Shown piece after piece: positions 52,102 through 64,000 of a stretch of 64,000 nt of DNA (position 1 is the first letter of the stretch; each line of letters opens with the position of its first letter). A program made the translations under genes and the position numbers. The stretch is taken from contig JAENRP010000013.1 in NCBI GenBank assembly GCA_024741835.1, positions 1 to 64,000 on the forward strand, in the 5' to 3' direction. The notes under the pieces were generated by a model that was given only the letters and a program-made list of their open reading frames with translations, was not told the origin of the DNA and did no database searches. The stretch is from Diplocarpon mali (taxonomy: Eukaryota > Ascomycota > Leotiomycetes > Helotiales > Drepanopezizaceae).

Positions 52102-52991
52102 AGAGGGAGAAACTCGCAACTCTCATCCTGGACCCTGAGGATACACAAACCGCCAAACATACTTTCCGGTGAAAACCCAGAAACTGCCCATTTCAAGTGC
52201 TGTACAGACAGCAGCCGGGGAAACAGGCCAGCCGTTCCAAGCCGCTGACCAAATACATGCGCCAAAAATGCAATCAGAGCTTCCTCATCAGACCAGCCCC
52301 TGAAACGGAGACTCACCGCCAGTCCATCTCGCGCACTGCCCGAAGAGTTCAAGGCAGCGGGCCACTAGCCCTAAAATAACCTCGGCCACGTAACGCCCAT
52401 CCGAAATGGGAAAACTTTATACATCTAATTGAAGTATTTTGACATGCGGTCGGAGAAACAAAGACAAAATCAATAAACTCTGACTGGAGACCTGCCTGCT
52501 TTCCACGGGATACGTCTGGCCTCGCCATGACACAGCACCTTGTGCCATCGTGAGCCAATAGCTCGGAGAAGGATTCTCTGTGCGGGATGGATGTCCCTGT
52601 GACTCACCCGTCCTCTCATGGAGCTTGGGTGGTGGTGAAGGCGCGTTGCTATTCATGTTTCCGCGAGAGTCTTCCGCGCGCAGTCCCTGCAAGAATGTAT
52701 CAGCGATGGGCTAGCGTTGAGACTTAGATGCGCCACGTGACTTAAGCGACGCCCAAACTCAACGTCAGGAGCTAAGGCTCGCTTAGGACGATATATCCAC
52801 CCGTCTTTTCATACCGAGAACTCACATTTCCGCGTCCGAACTAAAGAACGCCTATCTGCCTGCGACGTATCCCTCGCGTCCAAATCGACAGGATACATTC
52901 CCCGGCGTTCAAACTTCGAGTTCTCTAGTCTGATCTTACCATGACCTCTTCCGGGGAGAGGCCCTCGACGCGCGGCTGGATACATACGAGG

Positions 52992-53014
52992 TACATACAT
53001 GCATACATACATAT
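52992..53014 (+). repeat. TACA/CATA microsatellite
   Basis: TACATACATGCATACATACATA, a tetranucleotide repeat with one interruption. Confidence 0.8.
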
Positions 53015-53640
53015 GGTCCACGACAGACCTCCAGACTGATATTGCCGCACAGCCCACCCAAAGTATGCAAGAGACGCGGACGAGAAGTGACAACTGAGAT
53101 ATCGTGCAGCTATCCTCGCTGCTACCGAGAATTGCCACCCGCCGTTCGGCCCACGGTGCATAAGCACGGGACGACGAGTACCAAGCAAGCTGCTGCTCTC
53201 TCAAACGGTGCACGCCTCGTCCACTTGGTCTACCCTCGCCATGAGCTGAGTTGGATGTTGCGCAGCAGGCGTTATGTAACTGCCTCTGTTCCAGAATCTG
53301 CCGTGCTCTGGGGGCGGACCACATGTGTGTGCATGCATTCACTCGCCCAGCCTTTTTTGGTCTCTGCCGCTGCCCGTGCTCGAAAAACCAAGCATGCAGG
53401 CTATTTCCCTCGACGAGAGGAGAGTATAGACTGGGATTGCGAACGGTAGGCTGGTTCGCCTCTTTGCCGCCCATATCCTTGCGGGATGAGCAAGCATGAT
53501 CTGCGCCGGAGCAATTGGAACCTCGACCTAAACGCCGAAATCCTTCGTCCTTCCGAAATTTGTGGCGCTGAATATTAATAGGCGTCGGGCCCTGCCTCCA
53601 AAGCGGCTACGAGAACTTCCTACGATTTAGCGGGCGCCGT

Positions 53641-55564
53641 ACCTCGCATGCCTAAGCGCGGACCGAGTTTGCTTGATGTTTCTCGGTCTTCTTGTATCTA
53701 GATACCCAGATCCCTGGTCTACCGATATCGTGGCATAAGTTTCCCGGCTGCTGCGGATACACTTTCCACTTCGGTGTAGATCTGTGTCCTATCCGCATAC
53801 CCCAGGTTCTTGCTGCTGGGAGGTGATGCGTCCATATCATCGTCGCAGAGAATATTTAACTGTTACGGTATACGACGGCTACCAATATCCCATGGGAGTC
53901 AGTCCCTTTTTGTGTTTCCAACATGCAGGCTTCATTTGCGAAGACGACGGCTCAAATTCCTGTCTTTCTTCTTCCAGTCGTCTGTAATTGTCAAGTATTC
54001 ACGATGGTCCGAGCAGGGAGACGTCACCATTTATTATGTTTCAACCATCTACTGGGCACTACGATGTTGCTTGCACACTTTGCCACAAGTCGCATTGTTT
54101 CGTCGCCTGTCCGGCAACAGCAAGCACATTGGCTCTCGCACAGCTCAGCGGGTCGAGTTCCAAACCCAGAACGTACTCTATCGGGTGCATCTACCACGAG
54201 ATTCTCACAGACGCCCCTAAAACACGTATGTCGCTGGTCATGCGAATAGCTGGGACTACCAATTGATCAGTTTTCGTCAACTGGCCTCGTCATACTAACG
54301 GTGCTTTTTTGTCACATTCGATGTCGCAATTCTCAACCGAAGCCATGCATGCCTCTATTATCAAATTCTCTAGGCGAGAAGCGAGACTGTTTCAACAGTG
54401 GGTTGGCAATGTACGACTCTATTATCCGCCAGCAGATCCTCGTCTTTGGAACTGAATCATTCCCGCCTCGTCCTCTTGTCACGCCAGCTGGGCCCTGACG
54501 TGAGAGATCACTGCTACTACCCAAGCTTTGTGCCATCGCGTCGCGTCCCCTTTTCTACGTGCGCAACTGTGATACTCAGCCAGCGAGCTACGCTTCCAAG
54601 GTCATGATACGTGATCTCCATGCACATACTTCTGGGCCTCTGGGGTCATGATCGGTGACTTTTGAATAGAGATATTGGCAAGAGACTCTTACCTCAACTT
54701 CATACTTACTCCATCGACCTCGAACGCCCAAAACCATGTAAAAACACAATTGATATTGGTTACCGCGGTCTTGCTACAGAAGGGACATTGTAGGCCGCGC
54801 TTGAAGGATGGCAGTGGCTCGAGCGGGGGTGGTCGGTCATAAGCTAGGGCGGTAACATGAACTCTATTTACCTGGGTATCTTCACCTCTACACCATGTAA
54901 GTCATGTAAATCCGAACGGAAACTATCGAGACAAAGAGCCGTGTAATCCTTCGCCCTCAGTCCGGCAAGAAACGATTTGATGAGAGAATTATTATTACAC
55001 TTGATCTGCGGGGAAAGAGGATTCATGCTAAGAAGACGAGTTGTAATTCCTCGCCGCTGTCCCTCCGCAGATCCGTGCCTCCAGGAAGTCTGTAAGAATA
55101 CTTGGGATCTCCAGACGATCCAGATCTCTAGGTCGCTATTACTTTGATGTAAACAGAATTAGAAGCCAGATTGAGGATTATCGACGAGCAGGCCGCACAG
55201 AATTCCTGGCGGCACGAGTGGAGTTCAGACTCTCCACCCGTCACCCTCCTGGCCGTCTGTGCTGACCTATTCTTAGGGTAAAGCACCTACTATACAGACA
55301 TATCAAGTGGTGATTAAAACCCGTTGCAAGAGTCCTTTTTTTTCTTTCCTCATAGATTCAGCATCGTGGGACGGCGAGCAGCTCATAATTCTCATCAGAT
55401 TCTCGCTCGGCCTCCCTTTTTTCTCCTTTACTTGCGCGTAATTTTTCTATTCCATCCTCGAAGCGACACTTTCTCTCTAATTTCCTCGCTCCAGTACTCT
55501 CTATAATAAAATCCTACAGTTTCAAAATCAGATTCGCTTCTTCAGAGAACAGAAACAAGAAAAA
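53641..55564. other. Intergenic, no recognised gene
   Basis: Ordinary composition. Short domain-free frames are present at 53784-54266 and 54301-54607. The last 250 bp (T/C-rich, from 55310) look like the 5' leader/promoter of the next gene. Confidence 0.5.
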
Positions 55565-56065
55565 ATGTCTAATACCGAAAAAGAATCCACCAACATTTCT
55601 CCGCCACAGTCCCCTCTGCCGCCACCAGCCTACAAGTCCGCGACTCTCAACGTCCAGCAGTCCCCCCTGGCATCTCACCCGCTCCCCATCTACCTCCCAC
55701 CCCCGTCCTACAAGCGGTCCTCCTCGCCTTCGCCCTCCATCGACTCCCAACCCTCTCTTCAACAGCTACCGAAGTACGTGCCGAGGGTGTCAACATCGTC
55801 CAGCGCGGCCCCGTCCCAGGCACCAGAGCTCGATCCGTGGTCGTCGTGGATCCCGTGGACGCGCATTCCGGCGAGTCGGGACGAGGAGGAGAGGAGCGAG
55901 GGGAGGAGGCGGGGGAGAGATTCGATGGTCGGCGAGAGGAACGATACTCTGGATGAGATCGAGAGGCACGAGGCTCGTCAGCTGATGAGGGAGGATGAGG
56001 GAGACTGGTGCTGTGGGTGTTTCTGGGTCGCGCCACCGTCGTCTACCGCTCCTTACAGGTATTGA
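55565..56065 (+). CDS. Small proline-rich protein with two PPxY motifs and a Cys-rich end
   Basis: A frame of 166 codons in good start context (AGAAAAAATGTC) after a pyrimidine-rich leader. The N-terminal half is Pro/Ser-rich and disordered and carries LPPPAYK (about residue 20) and LPPPSYK (about residue 46), both PPxY motifs that bind the WW domains of Rsp5/NEDD4-type ubiquitin ligases. The C-terminal half is charged (DEEERSEGRRRGRD) and ends with GDWCCGCFW, a cysteine cluster that could be palmitoylated or bind metal. It has no membrane helix and no recognised family. A role as an Rsp5 adaptor or substrate is inference from the motifs. The stop overlaps a possible donor (CAGGTATTGA), so a further 3' exon is possible. 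Confidence 0.65.
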   Translation: MSNTEKESTNISPPQSPLPPPAYKSATLNVQQSPLASHPLPIYLPPPSYKRSSSPSPSIDSQPSLQQLPKYVPRVSTSSSAAPSQAPELDPWSSWIPWTRIPASRDEEERSEGRRRGRDSMVGERNDTLDEIERHEARQLMREDEGDWCCGCFWVAPPSSTAPYRY

Positions 56066-57746
56066 GCGTGATGGAGAGGATTACGGGTTGCGAGCTTCGT
56101 GGTTGGGAGCGGGGATCACCCACTCACCTCCCCTCCCACGCTCGAGGAGCGGCTCTTTCGCAGGAGGCTCTGTGTCGGGATTGAACCCTCGGGCGTGATT
56201 TTCTACCTGGGTCGGGGGTCGGGGAGAAAGAAAATCGGAGGAGTTTGACGGGATTGACTCTGAGTAATCAAATGGGGCGGGCCTATGGGCCTGGACGTCG
56301 GGGCGTTTGGGCATGGTAATGGTCGGCTCATGATACCAATTTGCAAGCGAAGCAACATATAACGAAGATGATTAGTAGTAATAGCTTAATGTATCACCAA
56401 GCTGTCTCGGGCTGTAAACTATATACCAGCTCCACCGGGCTTCCCCGTCATAATCTCGCAAATCCCGAGAAGCTGGCGAGATTCCCTCCGAACAAGAGCT
56501 GGACCTCACCTCACCGACGGCGCTCCACACCGACACCCTTGAAGGCCATCTCACATAAGCTCATCTTCCCAGCCCACGTAGATGAAAAACCTCACGTTGA
56601 AAGTCAAAGCATATGATGGGACCCCTTCCCCCTCTCCACTCTCTCAAAGTATGATATACTAAGTAAGATCAACACAACGCGCGCCCCCTTTTCAATTTCC
56701 GAACCGGCTCAGATCCACCAGGCCGTTGAGGAACAGTCGAAAGAAATGCCTCCAAGCCAGCAGCACATCTGCACGAGCCATCACCTACAACCGGTTGCAG
56801 CGACGCTTATCAAACACATACACAGCTATCTAGACATGCACACGCCCAGCCATCCAGAAACGCCCCTCCCGACTGCGAGCTAGAAACACCATCCCAGAGC
56901 CTCACTCTCCATCCAGCCCTCCTCATCTGAAGTTCCCGCGTAGGTACCCACCTGCCTCCCTATCGAGATCCTCTGGATCGTAGGGACGCCCTATCGATTT
57001 TCTTCTGAAAAGAATCACGATTATCGCCGTGTGATAGTTTAGTGATAAGAAAGCCTTTTCAATCTAATATGTAGAGAGGGAAGAAATGCAGAGAATGGTA
57101 TATTTCGTGGCAAGTAGTGAGTCGTAGTAGCAGTCCCTAGAAAGACGTGGGGAATTAGTCATCTTTATTTAGGCTCTGCGTGGAATCTACTTCGATACTA
57201 CGATTTGGGTAGGTTTGGTGTGACAGCTTCGTAGTACCAGAAGCACGATTATGTTGCTCCTCTCAGATCTCTGGGATCATAATGAGAAGAAGTAATGCAT
57301 AACCTATTTTCGACAAACCGGCTTGCCTTCAGATAAACCACCTTCAATCAATTGATCCTGAATAGACTTAAAAGATGCTTTGAGATTCTGATGTTCGGCT
57401 CTAAGGATCGTTGACTGATTGACGAACTCAGGCTCGTGTGCTGGCATTGTTTTACGAGCGCTGGAGTTGCAGAGCTCGTCATACCGCACAGTTAGTGGCA
57501 ATTTCAGCAAGCATACAAGCCTTCATAGTCTCAAGGAATCCTCATCACGCCATTATAAGGAAGGGATTTGCCGAGATTGTTTTGGCATGAATTATCAAGG
57601 GCATGCTGTGTTTTCTAGCTCCGGTTGCAATAACGTTCTATCTTGTCATGTAACTATCTGTCTCGTCCCGATTGCCGCCGGAGCACACTATTCATCACAC
57701 CAAGCCAACCTCACCAGAGCCCACCTACCCGAGCCTAGCTGCCGTA
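56066..57746. other. Intergenic, no recognised gene
   Basis: This is the convergent interval between the PPxY gene and prp4. Only short frames (56341, 57419) without domains are present; likely 3' flanks. Confidence 0.5.
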
Positions 57747-60507
<2,761 letters not shown>

Positions 60508-60918
60508 ATCGAGACCACTGACAAACAATAGATCCCCTACCTTGAGATTGTAGAGTTATGTTAGCAAGCCTTAGAACAGAGTAGTCTCAGCGTGAGAAGG
60601 CCAACCAGAAATCTATCGCTGCGCGTAATCAGTCTCGGCGCATGATAGTGACTGTCGAGCCTCGTTATTGTCGTACGTAAGATGTTGAGCTCGAGTGCTG
60701 GTGGCTCAAACTGTGGCAATCCTGACGTTGGTGGATTGAAGTGAAGCTCGGCACGTCGAAATGTCCAGCCGTTACCTAATCACGACTAGTGGGATGTTCC
60801 AAAAAAGTCGAACCCCTCCCCCGCGTCTTTCTCATGACACCTCACTTCTTCAACACGATTTACCCTTAAGCTCTCAGTCAAATAGAAACAAAGTCAAGTC
60901 TATACCCTTAAATCGAAG
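60508..60918. promoter_or_regulatory. Divergent promoter between prp4 and tma7
   Basis: 411 bp separate the two start codons of genes acting in splicing and translation. No TATA box is evident. The part next to tma7 is C/T- and A-rich. Confidence 0.5.
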
Positions 60919-61251
60919 ATGGGAGGAGCCGACAGAGCAGGTATGAAAGCCCCTCTAGCATGAACCCCCAGCTTGGATTGCAGTTTTAACTATTCCACTA
61001 GGTGGCAAGGCGAAGCCTTTGAAGGCCCCTAAGAAAGCCCCCAAGGGTGAGATGGACGATGAAGACAAGGCATTCTTGGAGAAGCAAAAGGCCGGTAATT
61101 ATAACCCGGCCAGATCTCGTGGGTCTAGTCGAATCTGACGACATGTACCACAGACGCAAAAGCGAAGGCAGCGATGGCCGCCCAAGCCAAGGGAAGCAAA
61201 GGACCGCTCAACACTGGGTCCCAGGGAATCAAGAAGAGTGGCAAGAAGTAA
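60919..61251 (+). CDS. tma7: Translation machinery-associated protein 7
   Basis: Model: exons 60919-60940, 61002-61094 and 61154-61251, 70 residues; introns are 61 and 59 nt, both GT..AG. The protein starts MGGADRAGGKAKPLKAPKK, continues with GEMDDEDKAFLEKQKADAKA and ends GPLNTGSQGIKKSGKK, matching the small, very conserved TMA7/CCDC72 family almost end to end. The first exon encodes only seven full codons, so the gene cannot be seen from an unspliced frame. TMA7 co-purifies with ribosomes; its loss in yeast mildly affects translation. The Lys/Ala-rich composition and length match the family. Confidence 0.95.
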
Positions 61252-63169
61252 ACAACTTGGCGACTGAGAAAAGGAGCGGACTGGCATTTCTGGATCTGGA
61301 TCTCTGGTCTGACGGGAGGACAAGTTCGGAGAAATTGGCGTTGCTGGGTTCTGGCATTTGATATCATGGACGGCTACGATCGGATTTGTTGAAGACTTAT
61401 GGAATTTCTTACACCAATTTTCACGAACTCGCATGGGATTAGTGTCCCTATTTCAAGTTATGGCTTCTGGGAACCTGCTCCCCAAGACTCGAGGTCCGGC
61501 CGGGCCTGGGGAGGAGCCACAGACTAGGGATGCGTGTTACTCTTTGGTTTGGCCCACCTACAGCAGCGTAGTGCAGTTAGTATCACTCCAAGCGGAGAAG
61601 TCGCAGGCAGTATACTGTCAGTGTATTTTTCAATGCGATGCTACGCATGCAAATTCTCATAGCTCATGCTCCGGCGAATAGCGAACCTTGAGCTGGTGTA
61701 TTGCTATAAAATTGTACCACATACAGGCTCGTTTGCGTATCCAATGCTCCATGTCTACAATATACTTCAAACTTGCCATATTTCTGCGACTAGGGCTCCA
61801 CTCGTAGGGTTCGTTACATGTGGAGCCAGAGGAGCTTATTCTTTGTCCAGACAAAAATCTGAAGAAATAGAGGAAGTAAAAATGGAATTAGCACATAAAT
61901 TTTATCTGCCTGCTGAACATCAGTCGCATAGCGTGTGAGCGAAGATTTCAACTTGGTGAGCGCGTAAAGGCTGGCTCGAAATTGATATCGAAAGGCTTGA
62001 GCGACGAATCGAAATCGTCTGGAAGGTTGAGGAGATGTAGTCGACAATATTGGCCTCGTTGACAGTGGTTGCTAGGACTTGAGAGGCAAACAACTTACAG
62101 AACATGAACTAGGTGAGAAGAAAGCACTTTATCTTGCAGTAGGGAAGGAGATTCTGATTGTTTTTCCAACTGGTCTGTGTGTGAAGCTGAGTAGGATTCT
62201 TGGAGTTGTTGCACCTTCCAAGTCGCCATTGGCATGCTTTGATCTTCATATTCAAGTATATATCTCGCATCTCTCACGTCTGCAAGCATGGCTCTCGCTA
62301 TGATATATCTGGACCTCGGTCACTGGACGGAGTAGCAAAAAGCAGACATGGATTCACTGGCGCAGAAGTAAAGTCCTGTTCCAGTCTAGTCTATCTCGCT
62401 TCGTCTTCGCCAACTGGCGGGCGATATTAGCTCGTGGGCTACGCTTGGGTATATACCTAGTTAGTGCTTTCATTCAATTGAGTAAAGATGAATTATGTTT
62501 GACGTCACTCTTCAGCTATTTATTCATCAAGGCGGTGATATTTCTCTGGCGTTCTCTCCTCAGGCGCAACTTCACCCAGTGTGTGCTTCAAAGCGGCCTT
62601 GTGCGATGATCTGAGAACAGCCAATTCTTGAAAGGCGTCAAAGACTCTGCCTCCAGCATTGCGGGCTCTCGTTGCTTCTATATGAAATTAACTCAAATAC
62701 GGATTCTCATCCATACCATCTGCAATTTGTGGATGATTCAAGAAATTTACTCAAATTGGCATTGAGTCTCTGTACCTGAAGGAGATAATGTCCCACCCCA
62801 CCCCCCTTTGGCCTACCTCGCTTACCTTACCATAACTTATACCTACTAACTTCAATAATTTGTTATATTTATTCCTTTATCGATTTTACTGAATTTTAAA
62901 CTATGACTTATTTACATCACAAAGCCTTAATATGTAGAATGCGATATTAAGTGTGATCTTAAAGAAGTTGCAGCTACTAAGATTTTATGAAAGGCCTATC
63001 TAAAGTAGGGTATTCTAAGGTCTATACTTTGCTATTATAATAATTTAGCTTGGCTCTGCTAAGAGGGCTCTAGCCATTTGCAAAGATTACCCATAGTGAT
63101 AGAGTGTCGATTGATTAATTAGATTATGACTAAAAAGTCTTTTAGCTATAGAGTTACGCACATACAAAT
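61252..63169. other. Intergenic, grading into AT-rich repeat DNA
   Basis: Frames of 60-107 codons up to 62430 show no domain; those at 61358-61681 lie just beyond the tma7 stop and are probably its 3' flank. From 62.8 kb the DNA is AT-rich and stop-dense. Confidence 0.5.
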
Positions 63170-63480
63170 CAGGACTTTTGAAGAGAGGCTTCTTGATTTC
63201 TAGAGGGACTGTAAACCACTTAAGAAATATTGGATGAGACGCTTTTTAGCTCAGAGTGCTATTCTTGAGACTACGAGGTCAATATAAGTTGATTTTATAT
63301 ATATCAATTGCGATTAGTTTCAAATTATTAAGCCCTAGATTTGAAAACTGGGGATTCTAGCAGTTAAAGCCATCTTAGCTACTCAACGATAGAATATAGA
63401 TAAGACAGGCGTTATGGAAGGCTATAGCTTTAATATATGTATCATTATTGGTACGCAGATTCCTATATAATAGACAAGTT
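63170..63480 (+). pseudogene. Fot1/pogo-type transposase relic
   Basis: One plus-strand frame reads RFLAQSAILETTRSI, stop, VDFIYINCD, stop, FQIIKP, then KLGILAVKAILATQR, stop, NIDKTGVMEGYSFN. This is the order of the Fot1/pogo DDE_1 transposase: the FLxRxPxIxTxRS segment, the helix before the catalytic domain, and the N(V/I/M)DETGxxxG motif with the first catalytic Asp. The Glu of DET has become Lys (G-to-A, consistent with RIP). In-frame stops are TAA, TAG and TGA. Only the central part is recognisable. Confidence 0.7.
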
Positions 63481-64000
63481 CCCCTCATTCCTAGGATCAA
63501 CCTAAAGAGATATATCATATGCGATCGGAGGGGTTTCAGATGGATTTCGGAGGGCTATATAGCCCGAGGACCTCGGTGATATGTCCGTCCTAGGCTAGGA
63601 GGAGTACAAGAGGGAGGGAATTTAGAGGTTTTAGGGTACCATCTCGGCCCTATATAGTAGAGGGACACACATTACAGACTTTATAATATGTGCATTTTTA
63701 ATCAAGTACTCGACTTTATTCACGTGAATATCGATACCGGTACGGAACCCACAATTATAAGAAGTACCGAAATATATAAGGTATAAGGCAAATAGCTAGG
63801 TCTTTATACTTAAATAATAACTATTAAGTGTATCTTTAAAATTAGAGCTTCCACTTTACCATTTATAATTTAAAAAGAAAAGTCGGTATGATAATACCAG
63901 TTTCCAGCTTAGTTGCAAATATCCATAATTAGCACTCCACTACTATTAAAAATAGCTAGAGTACCAATAATAAAACTTTAAATGTAACGACGTAAAATAA
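63481..64000. other. AT-rich end of window, no recognised feature
   Basis: It probably continues the decayed transposon. No second catalytic motif could be read. A less AT-rich patch at 63520-63640 has no coding frame. Confidence 0.45.

Larger units (their letters stand above)
49427..53640. other. GC-rich island downstream part, no convincing gene
   Basis: Many overlapping frames (up to 221 codons) occur on both strands, as expected from high GC (38 G+C in the 60 bases from 50401). None shows a domain, and the best ones are Arg/Pro/Ser-rich. It contains an assembly gap at 49697-49710, a GCAACTC microrepeat at 52077 and a TACA microrepeat at 52992. Composition returns to normal around 53.6 kb. 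Confidence 0.5.

Noticed and set aside
50630..52119. Minus-strand frames of about 190-220 codons
   Set aside because: They lie in the same GC-rich setting, with Arg/Ser/Trp-rich composition, no domain and overlapping alternatives; not supportable as genes.

Overview
The window is nuclear DNA of a filamentous ascomycete (Pezizomycotina; Leotiomycetes is my best guess, not provable here). The evidence: protein-coding genes carry short introns (41-156 nt) with GT..AG ends and CTRAY-type branch sites; there is a HET-domain protein and a fungal sulfotransferase-like protein; and several AT-rich, gene-free blocks hold transposon relics whose frames are broken mainly by TAA/TAG where glutamine codons are expected, the mark of repeat-induced point mutation (RIP). 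Intron/exon models below were built by hand from splice signals, reading frame and family knowledge.

Layout. 1-9.1 kb is a transposon graveyard: a Tc1/mariner transposase relic, a possible gag-like relic, a RIP-mutated Ty1/copia pol with its 3' LTR, one small secreted cysteine-rich protein gene (6.47 kb), then an inverted-repeat element with a perfect-armed hairpin in its middle. 9.1-18 kb is gene-bearing: an intron-containing tRNA-Arg(UCU), a membrane RING-variant protein, a GT31/fringe-like glycosyltransferase, a degenerate tRNA-like sequence and a HET protein. 19.0-20.6 kb holds two facing BTB/POZ pseudogenes. Dolichol-phosphate mannose synthase lies at 21.4 kb, followed by about 6 kb of very AT-rich DNA.

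28.7-37.0 kb is ordinary gene space: a six-exon MFS transporter, a sulfotransferase-like membrane protein, an SDR reductase, a PAQR/adiponectin-receptor-like protein and a CSN8/PSMD8/eIF3K-like protein. After 3.9 kb without a recognisable gene comes an uncharacterised 425-residue protein with about 102-bp tandem repeats in its upstream flank. From about 45.4 to 53.6 kb the DNA becomes strikingly GC-rich (about 70 % in places, against about 23 % in the AT-rich blocks); its only convincing gene is a Ran1/Pat1-like protein kinase, and a 14-base assembly gap lies nearby.

55.6-61.3 kb holds a small proline-rich protein with two PPxY motifs, the spliceosomal kinase Prp4 (with a GC-AG intron inside the kinase domain) and, divergent from it, ribosome-associated TMA7. 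The last 1.5 kb is AT-rich and contains a Fot1/pogo-type transposase relic.

The housekeeping genes (dpm1, prp4, tma7, PAQR, SDR) are not organised as a pathway. No biosynthetic cluster, CRISPR array or prophage is present. The parts most worth following up are the GC-rich island, the secreted cysteine-rich protein among RIP-mutated repeats, the PPxY protein and the fold-back element.
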